Shown here: in pieces, positions 1 to 7,493 of the stretch
How positions within the stretch are numbered: position 1 is the first letter of the stretch
Layout: each line of letters begins with the position of its first letter
Assembly: GCA_034434335.1 (NCBI GenBank)
Contig: DAOTZS010000178.1
Location: 1 to 12,810 of the forward strand
DNA: 12,810 nucleotides
Direction: 5' to 3'
Source of the DNA: DAOTZS01 sp034434335
GTDB taxonomy: Bacteria; Chloroflexota; Anaerolineae; CG2-30-64-16
Notes under the pieces: generated by a model
The model's input: only the letters and a program-made list of their open reading frames with translations
Database searches by the model: none
What the model was told of the DNA's origin: nothing
Translations under genes and position numbers: made by a program

Positions 1-1707
1 GGCGCAAAGGGGGCGCTGATCCCTGTCCTGCAGGAAGCACAGGAGCTATATGGATACCTGCCGCGTGAGGTTTTGCAAATGGCCTCAGATCGGCTTGGCA
101 TCGCCCTGAGCCGGGTCTATGGCGTGGCGACATTCTACTCCATGTGGAATGTGGGTGCGATGCCCCCGCAAGAAGCGCGCCTGTGCAGCGATGGCCCTTG
201 TTATGCCACTGGGGCACCGGAGGTGCGTCGTGCCCTGGAGAAGGCTGGTATAGGGGTCAAACGGGTCAGTTGTCTTGGCCACTGTAATCACGGCCCCGTG
301 GCAATCACTGACGGCCGGCTCTATACTCGGGTGACTCCTCGCCGCGTGCGCGCTATTATGGCCGGCACAAAGCCTCATCGCATCGCACCTGCCGACGAGA
401 TCATGGCCATTGCGGTAGACGACCTTAGTCATGCGCTTTTGCGTAACGTGGGCCGGATTGACCCTCGGTCACTCGACGATGCGTTGGCTGGCGGCGCGTA
501 TCGGGCGCTGCGCAAAGCGCTCACCGAAATGACACCAGAGCAGGTGGTGGAGGAGGTCGTCGCGTCGGGGGTCCAGGGCCGTGGCGGGGCTGGCTTCCCA
601 ACCGGCCTGAAAATGCGCTTCACCGCGGCGAGTGCCAAAGCTGGTGATGGCATAGCTTATGTGGTGTGCAATGCTGATGAGTCAGAGCCGGGCACCTTCA
701 AAGATCGTATTCTGATCGAAGGGGACCCCCATCAACTTCTGGAAGGAATCGCCATCGCTGCCTATGCCGTCGGTGCCCATGAGGCGTACGTGTATATTCG
801 GGGGGAGTATGAAGAGCCCGCGGTGCTTCTGGAGCAGGCGATCCACGATGCGGAAAGCGCAGGCTATCTGGGCCAGAACGTACTGGGCTCTGGCTTTGAC
901 CTCCACGTTCATCTCCACCGGGGTGCAGGGGCCTACATTTGCGGTGAGGAGACCGCTTTGATCGAAAGCCTGGAGGGCAGGCGCGGGGAGCCCCGCTTGC
1001 GCCCACCCTATCCCACGACCCATGGGCTTTTGGGGAAACCCACACTGGTGAACAACGTAGAAACCCTCTGTAACCTGCCAGGCATCATCGCGCACGGCGC
1101 GGCGTGGTATCGGCAGATGGGCACAGAGAGGTCGCCGGGCACGAAACTTTACCCGGTCTCTGGGCACGTGAAGAAGCCAGGATGCCTGGAGGCCCCGCTG
1201 GGCAGATTCACGTTGCGGCAGGTGATCGAGGGCCCGGCCGGCGGCATGCGAGGGGATGCGCCTTTCAAGGCCTGTCACCTGGGCGGCGCAGCCGGCGCCA
1301 TGGTCGGGCCGGCATTTCTGGACACGCCGCTGGACTTCGGCTCGTGCGCACAGGCCGGTGCCATGTTGGGCGCCGGTGATATAGTAGTGCTGGACGCCAA
1401 CACGTGTATTGTGGACTACCTGCGCGCGGTGGCAGCTTTCTTCCGCGCCGAATCTTGTGGCAAGTGCACCCCTTGCCGGGCGGGTACCGAACGATACGTC
1501 CAGATCCTCAACGATTTGGTGAGTGGCCATGGAACGGTCCAACAGCTCGATGAGCTGGCCGCCTGGGGCGAGGTGATGGTGGACAGTTCCTTCTGTGGCC
1601 TGGGACAGACCGCACCAACCGCGGTGCTCTCTGCCCTGACACTCTTCCGCGCAGAGTTCGAAGCTCATGCGCATGGCAAATGCCCGGCAGGGGTATGTCA
1701 GTTGTGA
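1..1707 (+). CDS. NuoE-NuoF fused NAD(P)-binding diaphorase subunit of formate dehydrogenase (5' partial)
   Basis: The reading frame is open from base 1, so the true start lies upstream; 568 residues are visible. This subunit would exchange electrons between NAD(P)H and the iron-sulfur chain of the catalytic subunit encoded next. Residues 1-110 are a NuoE-like thioredoxin-fold domain with the [2Fe-2S] pattern C62-x4-C67 and C91-x3-C95. From about residue 130 a NuoF-like domain follows: the glycine-rich GRGGAGFP at 193-200 (NADH/FMN site), CNADESEPGTFKDR, GAYICGEETAL, and the [4Fe-4S] ligands C486, C489, C492 (SCGKCTPCRAG) and C532. The protein ends in H558-x2-C561-PAGV-C566. That tail is typical of HydB-type flavoprotein subunits, where it normally precedes a ferredoxin domain that is absent here. 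The stop overlaps the possible upstream starts of the next gene, so the two are co-translated. HoxF/HydB of a hydrogenase is the alternative, but the molybdopterin partner argues for formate dehydrogenase. Confidence 0.93.
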   Translation, partial: GAKGALIPVLQEAQELYGYLPREVLQMASDRLGIALSRVYGVATFYSMWNVGAMPPQEARLCSDGPCYATGAPEVRRALEKAGIGVKRVSCLGHCNHGPVAITDGRLYTRVTPRRVRAIMAGTKPHRIAPADEIMAIAVDDLSHALLRNVGRIDPRSLDDALAGGAYRALRKALTEMTPEQVVEEVVASGVQGRGGAGFPTGLKMRFTAASAKAGDGIAYVVCNADESEPGTFKDRILIEGDPHQLLEGIAIAAYAVGAHEAYVYIRGEYEEPAVLLEQAIHDAESAGYLGQNVLGSGFDLHVHLHRGAGAYICGEETALIESLEGRRGEPRLRPPYPTTHGLLGKPTLVNNVETLCNLPGIIAHGAAWYRQMGTERSPGTKLYPVSGHVKKPGCLEAPLGRFTLRQVIEGPAGGMRGDAPFKACHLGGAAGAMVGPAFLDTPLDFGSCAQAGAMLGAGDIVVLDANTCIVDYLRAVAAFFRAESCGKCTPCRAGTERYVQILNDLVSGHGTVQQLDELAAWGEVMVDSSFCGLGQTAPTAVLSALTLFRAEFEAHAHGKCPAGVCQL

Positions 1708-1727
1708 ACACACCGGACGGAATGCCT

Positions 1728-4559
1728 ATGAAAGTCACTCTCACTATCAACGGTAAAATCGTCGAAGCCAGGCAAGGCCAGACGATCCTGGAAGCAGCGC
1801 GGGAGGCCGGCATCCGCATCCCTACCCTGTGCTACCACCGTGACCTCACGCCAAGCGGCAACTGCCGTATGTGCGTGGTCGAGGTCGAGAAGCAGCGCTT
1901 TCTGCAAGCCGCCTGCGTCTTCCCTGTGGCCGATGGGATGGTGGTACACACCGACAGCGAACGCGTGATCAAGGCGCGGCGCCGCACCCTGGAACTGATG
2001 CTGGCGAACCATCCCCAGGATTGCCTGGTCTGCGATGCAGCCGGCGCGTGTGAACTGCAGGACCTGGCCTACGAGTACCAGGTCTCGGTGCCCACATGGG
2101 GCGCTAAAGGCACGCGCTATCAGGTAGACAGCGACCCCAATCCCTTTATCCGGGTGGACATGAACAAGTGTATCCTGTGCCGGCGTTGTGTGCTCGCCTG
2201 TGCCGAGATCCAGGTCCGCCATGTCTGGGGTGTCGCCCAGCGCGGTTTTGAAGAGGTTATCGTCCCGGGGGCAGGTACTACCTTGCTTGAGGCGCGATGC
2301 GAGTCTTGTGGCCAGTGTGTGGCCTATTGCCCAACCGGGGCTCTTACCAACAAGATGATGCATGGCTTAGCACGGCCACATCAGCTCAAACGCGTGACAA
2401 CCACCTGCGTTTACTGTGGCGTTGGATGCCAGTTTGATCTCCTGGTCAAAGATGGCCGGGTGATCGGGGTGGATTCCAACCCCAACGCGGCGGTCAACGG
2501 CATGGCGCTCTGCGTCAAGGGGCGTTACGGCTACGACTTCATCCATCACCCCGACCGCTTGACGCGGCCAAGGGTGCGCAGGTACCTGCTTGCAGGGCAG
2601 CAGAAGCCGGCACCCACTGCTCGCTCCACAGAGGCTGGCCAGCCGTGGGAATGGGTCGAGACCGATTGGGAGACAGCCCTTGGCCTGGTGGTTGACAAAC
2701 TGAACGCCACCCGCCAGGCATATGGCCCCGACAGCATCGGCATCCTCGCCTCGGCCAAGTGCACGAACGAGGAAAACTACCTGCTGCAGAAGTTAGCCCG
2801 CCAGGTCATCGGCACCAACAACGTGGACCACTGCGCCCGGCTCTGCCACTCCTCCACGGTGGCCGGTCTGGCCGCCTCCTTCGGCTCGGGCGCCATGTCC
2901 AACTCCATGGACGACGTGGCCCAAAAGGCAGCCGCTTTCTTCGTGATCGGCTCTAACACCACCGAGCAACACCCCGTCTTCGGCACCATGATCCGCCGGG
3001 CCGTGAGCCAACGCGGGGCCAAACTGGTGGTAGCCGACCCGCGGCGCATAGACCTGGTGGAATTTGCCACCCTCCACCTGCGCCACAAACCCGGCACCGA
3101 CGTTGCCCTGCTCAACGGCTTGATGTACATCATCCTGGAAAAGGGCTGGGAGGACAAGGAGTTCATCGCCGCGCGCACCGAAGGGTTCGAGGAGTTCCGC
3201 GCGACCGTGCTCCATTACCCGCCCGCACAGGTCAGCCAGATCACCGGCGTGCCGGTGGAGCAGCTCTATCAGGCTGCCGCCATCCTGGCCCAGAATAAGC
3301 CGATGGCCGTGATCTGGGCCATGGGCATCACCCAGCACACCGTGGGGGTGCGCAATGTGATGAGCCTGGCCAACCTCCAGATGCTGCTGGGCAACATGGG
3401 CATCCCCGGCGGCGGGGTCAACCCCCTGCGCGGGCAGAACAATGTCCAGGGCGCCTGCGACATGGGCGCGCTCCCCGACGTCTTTCCGGGCTATCAGAGG
3501 GTGACAGACGAGGCGGCGCGGCAGAAGTTTGAGGCAGCCTGGGGCGTGCCGCTGCCGGGCAAGGTCGGCCTGACCGTCACCGAGATAATCCCAGGGATTG
3601 CCCATGGCAAGATCCATGCCCTCTACATCATGGGCGAAGATCCGGTGATGAGCGATCCCGACAGCAATCACGCGCGCCATTGCCTGGAAACGTGCGACTT
3701 CGTCGCCTTACAGGACATCTTCCCCTCCGAGACCTCGCCGTATGCCGATGTGCTGTTGCCCGGTGTTAGCTTCGCCGAGAAATCGGGCACCTTCACCAAT
3801 ACCGAGCGCCGCATCCAGATGGTGCGCAAAGCGATCGAGCCACCCGGCCAGGCGCGCGAGGACTGGCGCATCATTGCAGAGCTGGCCAGGCGCCTGTTGG
3901 CAGAAGCCCCCGGCCGCGTGGCGGATGGTCCCTATGCTGGCTGGGACTACCGCGACACGGCGCACATCATGGCCGAGATCGCGGCGCTTACTCCCAGCTA
4001 CGCCGGGGTGAGCCACGAACGCCTGGAGCGGGGCGAAAGGCTGCAGTGGCCGGTGCGCGGGCCAGATCACCCTGGCACGCCGATCCTGCACGTAGGCCAG
4101 TTCACGCGCGGGAAAGGCAAATTCGTGGCCATCGAGCACATCCCGCCGGCCGAACTCCCCGACGACGAATATCCCTTTGTCCTTACCACCGGCCGCGTAC
4201 TGTATCACTGGCACGGCGGCGAGCTGACCCGCCGCGCCCATGGGCTGATGGCCGTCTACGGCCGGCCGCTGGTGGAGCTTAACCCCAACGACGCCGAGCG
4301 GCTGGGGATCTCGTGGCAACCGGGCTTGAGCCGGCCAACCGGAGGGCAGGGCAGCGGCCGACGGGTGCGCATCACCTCGCGCCGCGGCAGCATCGAAGCT
4401 GAAGCGTGGGTCACCGAGCGCGTGCCCCCGGGCGTGGTGTACGGCAACTTCCACTTCCCCGAGGCAGCCATCAACGAGCTCACCATTGCCGCGCTCGACC
4501 CGGTGGCGAAGATCCCGGAATACAAGGTGTGCGCGGTCAGGGTAGAAGCGGTGGAATAA
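1728..4559 (+). CDS. fdhA: Formate dehydrogenase catalytic (alpha) subunit, molybdopterin, NuoG-like N-terminus
   Basis: This is the catalytic subunit for reversible formate oxidation to CO2, 943 residues from the chosen start. Cluster ligands in order: [2Fe-2S] C35-C46-C49-C63; His-ligated [4Fe-4S] H95-C99-C102-C108 (HPxDCxxC, as in NuoG); two ferredoxin-type clusters at C148/151/154/158 and C191/194/197/201; and the [4Fe-4S] of the molybdopterin domain at C227/230/234/262. The active-site stretch is CARLCH, with C373 where selenoenzymes have Sec, followed by H374. Arg568 in PLRGQNNVQGACD matches the conserved formate-site arginine. The dinucleotide-binding domain runs from about 815 to the end. 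ATG 1728 begins right at the [2Fe-2S] fold and has GGACGGA six bases upstream. In-frame ATGs at 1722, 1695 (preceded by CAGGGGT) and 1680 would add 2-16 residues and overlap the previous gene. No FdsC/FdsD-type accessory gene follows. The substrate assignment rests on family motifs. Confidence 0.93.
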   Translation: MKVTLTINGKIVEARQGQTILEAAREAGIRIPTLCYHRDLTPSGNCRMCVVEVEKQRFLQAACVFPVADGMVVHTDSERVIKARRRTLELMLANHPQDCLVCDAAGACELQDLAYEYQVSVPTWGAKGTRYQVDSDPNPFIRVDMNKCILCRRCVLACAEIQVRHVWGVAQRGFEEVIVPGAGTTLLEARCESCGQCVAYCPTGALTNKMMHGLARPHQLKRVTTTCVYCGVGCQFDLLVKDGRVIGVDSNPNAAVNGMALCVKGRYGYDFIHHPDRLTRPRVRRYLLAGQQKPAPTARSTEAGQPWEWVETDWETALGLVVDKLNATRQAYGPDSIGILASAKCTNEENYLLQKLARQVIGTNNVDHCARLCHSSTVAGLAASFGSGAMSNSMDDVAQKAAAFFVIGSNTTEQHPVFGTMIRRAVSQRGAKLVVADPRRIDLVEFATLHLRHKPGTDVALLNGLMYIILEKGWEDKEFIAARTEGFEEFRATVLHYPPAQVSQITGVPVEQLYQAAAILAQNKPMAVIWAMGITQHTVGVRNVMSLANLQMLLGNMGIPGGGVNPLRGQNNVQGACDMGALPDVFPGYQRVTDEAARQKFEAAWGVPLPGKVGLTVTEIIPGIAHGKIHALYIMGEDPVMSDPDSNHARHCLETCDFVALQDIFPSETSPYADVLLPGVSFAEKSGTFTNTERRIQMVRKAIEPPGQAREDWRIIAELARRLLAEAPGRVADGPYAGWDYRDTAHIMAEIAALTPSYAGVSHERLERGERLQWPVRGPDHPGTPILHVGQFTRGKGKFVAIEHIPPAELPDDEYPFVLTTGRVLYHWHGGELTRRAHGLMAVYGRPLVELNPNDAERLGISWQPGLSRPTGGQGSGRRVRITSRRGSIEAEAWVTERVPPGVVYGNFHFPEAAINELTIAALDPVAKIPEYKVCAVRVEAVE

Positions 4560-4593
4560 GGCCAGCAAGGATTGGTAGACCCGGAACCAAACG

Positions 4594-4629
4594 AAAAAGC
4601 CCCGCAGCGGCTGCGGGGCTTTTTGTTTC
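4594..4629 (+). terminator. Rho-independent terminator after formate dehydrogenase operon
   Basis: A 14-bp perfect stem (4594-4607 with 4611-4624, core AGCCCCGCAG/CTGCGGGGCT) has a 3-base loop and runs into TTTTTGTTT. It lies 34 bases after the fdhA stop. Five A's precede the hairpin, so it can also serve transcripts arriving from the minus-strand ACT gene. Confidence 0.92.
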
Positions 4630-4713
4630 AGGACCCCAGGGATGGGGATGGTTCAATCTGCCGGGAAAATTGGTTCACGCTTTTTGCGGTCGTTAGAATT
4701 GCCGCCCAGGGCC

Positions 4714-4780
4714 CCCACCCCTCCCTTTGCCCCCTCCCCTCCCCCGCTCGCCTTTGGCGGCAGGAGAGGGGAGGGGTGGG
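4714..4780. repeat. Imperfect inverted repeat of C/G tracts
   Basis: CCCACCCCTCCC at 4714-4725 is the exact reverse complement of GGGAGGGGTGGG at 4769-4780. A second C-tract (CCCCTCCCCTCCC, 4731-4743) can also pair with the same G-rich arm at 4763-4776. The alternative arms suggest a slipped or compound repeat unit. Confidence 0.75.
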
Positions 4781-4788
4781 AAAAATGG

Positions 4789-4817
4789 TTTTGTGGCGGC
4801 CTTCGGCCGCCACAAAA
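4789..4817. repeat. Perfect 13-bp hairpin
   Basis: TTTTGTGGCGGCC (4789-4801) and GGCCGCCACAAAA (4805-4817) are exact reverse complements around a TTC loop. The T's are at the left and the A's at the right, so no U-tract follows the stem on the + strand and it does not read as an ordinary terminator. It sits inside the C/G-tract palindrome cluster and may be part of the same repeat element. Confidence 0.85.
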
Positions 4818-4830
4818 CCTCTCATCATAA

Positions 4831-4873
4831 TCCCCCCTCTCCCCTGGCTGCAGGCCAAGGGGGGTGAGGGGGC
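4831..4873. repeat. Imperfect inverted repeat of C/G tracts, second unit
   Basis: CCCCCCTCTCCCC at 4832-4844 faces AAGGGGGGTGAGGGGG at 4858-4873 across a short spacer containing CTGCAG. It resembles the 4714-4780 unit in composition and layout, and the two bracket the perfect hairpin. Confidence 0.6.
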
Positions 4874-4958
4874 AGCGAAAGCCCGAGAGATGCCCATAAA
4901 TTGAAGACCTTCGCCAGGGGGCAAGGCAGCCCGGCAGCTTTAGCGCCGGCTGAGCCTC

Positions 4959-5435
4959 CTACGGCAGCTCGAAATACTCATGAAGAGCAGCCAACGCTTC
5001 ATCCAGCCTGGCGAGCTCGATGAGGCAGTTGACGGTGGAGATAGAGGTGCTGATGGCCAGGATGTTGATGCCATGGCTGGCCAGGGCGCGGAACATGCGA
5101 CCGGCGATCCCTGGCCGCTCGCGGAAGTCGGGGCCAAAGATGGCCACAGAGGCCACATCGGGCCGTGCCGTGATAGCCGTGGGCTGGATCTCGGCCCGGA
5201 CGGCTTCCAGCGCTTCCAGGCTGGCGGGCAGGTCGGTCCGATCCACGCCCAGCACCATCTGAGACTGGTTCTGGTGGTCAATCATCTGGACCACAAACTG
5301 GACGTTGATACCGCGCTGCCCGAGCGCCTCCAGGACGGCAGCCGCAATACCGGGCCTATCATGCATGGCCAGCACACTGATGCTGGCCAACTGATCGTTC
5401 TGGATGATACCGCCAACCTTGATCCTCTGGCTCAT
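4959..5435 (-). CDS. Free-standing tandem ACT-domain protein (aspartokinase regulatory-domain-like)
   Basis: A 158-residue protein without a catalytic domain. Residues about 14-80 form one ACT domain (ASISVLAMHDRPGIAAAVLEAL; INVQFVVQ) and about 90-158 a second (FRERPGIAGRMFRALASHGINI followed by ISTSISTVNCLIE, ending LHEYFELP). The second half closely resembles the C-terminal lysine/threonine-sensing end of aspartate kinases, which read ISTSE..I..L and end in LH..F. The kinase is missing, so it is probably an amino-acid-sensing partner or regulator; ligand and target are unknown. ATG at 5435 is preceded on the minus strand by AAAGGGAGGGGG, a strong ribosome site. It is transcribed divergently from the ABC-F operon, with about 140 bases between the starts. 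It is unrelated in sequence to the formate dehydrogenase genes it converges on. Confidence 0.85.
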   Translation of the reverse strand: MSQRIKVGGIIQNDQLASISVLAMHDRPGIAAAVLEALGQRGINVQFVVQMIDHQNQSQMVLGVDRTDLPASLEALEAVRAEIQPTAITARPDVASVAIFGPDFRERPGIAGRMFRALASHGINILAISTSISTVNCLIELARLDEALAALHEYFELP

Positions 5436-5524
5436 AACCCCCTCCCTTTGCTCAGGGGCAGGCGGTCTTTCTTTATCAATTCAAGTCTAACATACTGCCG
5501 TCTTTTGCACAAGGGGCCAGGAAG

Positions 5525-5553
5525 GTGACTGTGATCTGGTGTCGTGGTATAAT
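5525..5553 (+). promoter_or_regulatory. Sigma-70-type promoter with extended -10 for the ABC-F operon
   Basis: A perfect TATAAT at 5548-5553 is preceded by TGG (extended -10) and, with a 17-base spacer, by GTGACT at 5525-5530 (4 of 6 matches to TTGACA). Initiation would fall near 5560, giving a leader of only about 14 bases. GGGAG at 5562-5566 then serves as ribosome site for ATG 5574. Confidence 0.8.
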
Positions 5554-5573
5554 ACCCACACGGGAGCGTACGG

Positions 5574-7490
5574 ATGTCACTGCTTGTCGCACACCAGCTC
5601 AGCAAAGCCTACGGCGCGCTGGACGTCTTTGAGGGCGTTGACCTGCGCATCGAGGCCGGGGATCGCATCGGCCTGGTCGGCCCCAATGGCGCCGGCAAGA
5701 CCACCCTCTTGCGCATCCTGGCCGGGCTGGAGGCCCCGACAGCCGGCCTGGTGCAGCGCAAACGGGGGCTGACGATCGGCTACCTGCCGCAGGACCCTCC
5801 TCCGCCCGGGGATGACACCCTGCGCGATGCCATGTTGGGCGTCTTTGCCGACCTGCGCGCCCAGGAAGCCGGCCTGGCCAGCCTCGAGCAACGGCTGGCC
5901 GAGGCCGCGCGCCGGGGCGATGGAGACCTGGCAGCCCTGCTGGACGCCTACGGCCAGGCCCAGGCCGCCTTTGAGGCGGCTGGCGGCTATACCTATGAAA
6001 CGCGGATTGCGCAGGTGCTGGGCGGCCTGGGCTTCAACGAGGACGTGCATGCCAAGCCGCTGGCCCACCTCAGCGGTGGGGAGCGAACCCGCGCCTTGCT
6101 GGCTCAATTGCTGCTTCAAGAGCCCGACCTGCTCCTGTTGGATGAGCCAACCAACCATCTCGACCTGGAGGCCGTGGAATGGTTGGAGGAGATGCTATTG
6201 CACTGGCGCGGGGCTCTTGTCGTGGTGGCCCACGACCGCTACTTTCTGGATAAGATTGCCACCCGCATCTGGGAGCTCAACTTTGGCCGGCTGGAGGCCT
6301 ACCGCGGCAACTACACCCACTACCATCAGCAGCGCGCGGAGCGCCTCGAACGCCAACGCCGCGAGTGGGAGGCTCAGCAAGAGTTCATCGCCAAGACGGA
6401 AGAGTTCATCCAGCGTAATCTGGCTGGCCAGCGCAGCCGGGAGGCCCAGGGCCGGCGCACGCGGCTGGAGCGCTTCCTGGCTGAGGAGGCCATCGAACGG
6501 CCGCGCACACAGAAGCGTATCCACCTGGGTCTCACCACGGCTATCCGCTCCGGCGACCTGGTATTGGCCACCAGGGATCTGCTGGTGGGCTACGAACGAC
6601 CACTCTTCCGCTGCCCCGATCTGGAGATCCGGCGCGGGGAACGGGTGGCGCTAATCGGCCCGAACGGTGCCGGCAAGACCACCTTGCTCAAGACGATCCT
6701 GGGCTATGTGCCGCCGCTGGCAGGCAAGGTGCGCCTGGGGGCCAGCGTGCAGATCGGCTACCTGGCCCAGGCTCAGGCCGGCCTCCGGCCCGAGCAAAGC
6801 GTGCTGGAGGCCATCCTGGAGGTCAAGGAGCTGCCTCTGGGCCAGGCGCGCAACTTCCTGGGCCAATACCTTTTCTCCGGCGACGAGGTCTTCCGGCCCA
6901 TCAGTACCTTGAGCGGTGGTCAGCGCAGCCGGCTGGCGCTGGCGCGGCTTACCCTGCAGGGTGCCAACTTCCTCTTGCTCGACGAGCCCACCAACCACCT
7001 TGACCTGGACTCGCAGGAGGTCCTGGAACAGGTGCTGAAGCGGTTCCCGGGCACCATTCTGTTGGTCAGCCACGACCGCTACCTGGTGCAGGCGCTGGCC
7101 ACGCATATCTGGCGGGTGGATGGGGAAGCGCTGCGCGTGTATAAAGGCGGTTATGAGGAGTACCTGCGCCAGCGCGCTGCCGAAGAGGCTACACGCGGCC
7201 AGGGAGCTGCCGCCGAGCCCGCAGACCAGTTGACGTCCAGGGAGCAGGAGCGGGAACGCCTGCGCGCCGAGCGGCGTCAACGCAAGGTTGCGGAGCAACT
7301 GGCCGCCCAGGCTGCCGCGCTCGAGCAGCAGATAGCCGTGCTGGAGGCGGAGCTCGCCACCCTGAGCCGAGAGCTGGAAAGCGCCAGCCTGGCCGGTGAT
7401 GTGGGTAAAGTTCACGCTTTGGGGGTGAAGTACCAGGAAGTTGAGGCAGAGCTTAATCGGATGACGGCCAGATGGGTGGAGGTGGCTTAG
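5574..7490 (+). CDS. ABC-F family ATPase (ribosome-associated type)
   Basis: A 638-residue protein with two ABC ATPase cassettes and no membrane segments, as in the ABC-F translation factors and resistance proteins that act at the ribosomal E site. Cassette 1: Walker A GPNGAGKTT at 36-44, signature LSGGE at 166-170, Walker B LLLLDEPTNHLD at about 187-198, and the AHDRYFLD switch. An Arg/Glu-rich linker (about 245-320; YHQQRAERLERQRREW) is the expected P-site tRNA-interaction arm. Cassette 2: Walker A GPNGAGKT at 362-369, signature LSGGQ at 446-450, Walker B about 467-478, then SHDRYL. Residues about 555-635 are a charged coiled coil like the C-terminal domain of Uup/YdiF-type members. Both catalytic glutamates are present. 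It is the first gene of the operon under the promoter at 5525-5553, with three bases between its stop and the coaE start. The exact subfamily, housekeeping versus antibiotic protection, cannot be decided here. Confidence 0.93.
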   Translation: MSLLVAHQLSKAYGALDVFEGVDLRIEAGDRIGLVGPNGAGKTTLLRILAGLEAPTAGLVQRKRGLTIGYLPQDPPPPGDDTLRDAMLGVFADLRAQEAGLASLEQRLAEAARRGDGDLAALLDAYGQAQAAFEAAGGYTYETRIAQVLGGLGFNEDVHAKPLAHLSGGERTRALLAQLLLQEPDLLLLDEPTNHLDLEAVEWLEEMLLHWRGALVVVAHDRYFLDKIATRIWELNFGRLEAYRGNYTHYHQQRAERLERQRREWEAQQEFIAKTEEFIQRNLAGQRSREAQGRRTRLERFLAEEAIERPRTQKRIHLGLTTAIRSGDLVLATRDLLVGYERPLFRCPDLEIRRGERVALIGPNGAGKTTLLKTILGYVPPLAGKVRLGASVQIGYLAQAQAGLRPEQSVLEAILEVKELPLGQARNFLGQYLFSGDEVFRPISTLSGGQRSRLALARLTLQGANFLLLDEPTNHLDLDSQEVLEQVLKRFPGTILLVSHDRYLVQALATHIWRVDGEALRVYKGGYEEYLRQRAAEEATRGQGAAAEPADQLTSREQERERLRAERRQRKVAEQLAAQAAALEQQIAVLEAELATLSRELESASLAGDVGKVHALGVKYQEVEAELNRMTARWVEVA

Positions 7491-7493
7491 GCT

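Larger units (their letters stand above)
4630..4958. other. Non-coding intergenic stretch with nested C/G-tract palindromes
   Basis: No credible gene is present; short open frames here are low-complexity artefacts. From about 4711 to 4875 it consists of C-rich and G-rich tracts that pair with each other, with the perfect hairpin 4789-4817 between them. A weak GC hairpin lies at 4928-4951 (AGCCCGGC and GCCGGCT) just after the minus-strand ACT gene stop, but with no T-tract in either direction. The region looks like a dispersed intergenic palindromic repeat element; copies elsewhere in the genome cannot be seen from this window. Confidence 0.6.

Noticed and set aside
682..1713. 343-codon open frame on the minus strand inside the diaphorase gene
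   Set aside because: It lies wholly opposite a gene with clear cofactor motifs, has no recognisable domain, and reflects GC-rich codon bias in the complementary strand.
2841..2849. Selenocysteine at the formate dehydrogenase active site
   Set aside because: The codon at 2844-2846 is TGC (Cys), so no UGA recoding or SECIS element is needed.
4572..4924. Short open frames on both strands in the intergenic stretch
   Set aside because: They run through the terminator hairpin and low-complexity C/G tracts and have no ribosome site or family features.
4928..4951. GC hairpin after the ACT-domain gene as an intrinsic terminator
   Set aside because: The arms are imperfect (bulged) and no T-tract follows in the minus-strand direction.
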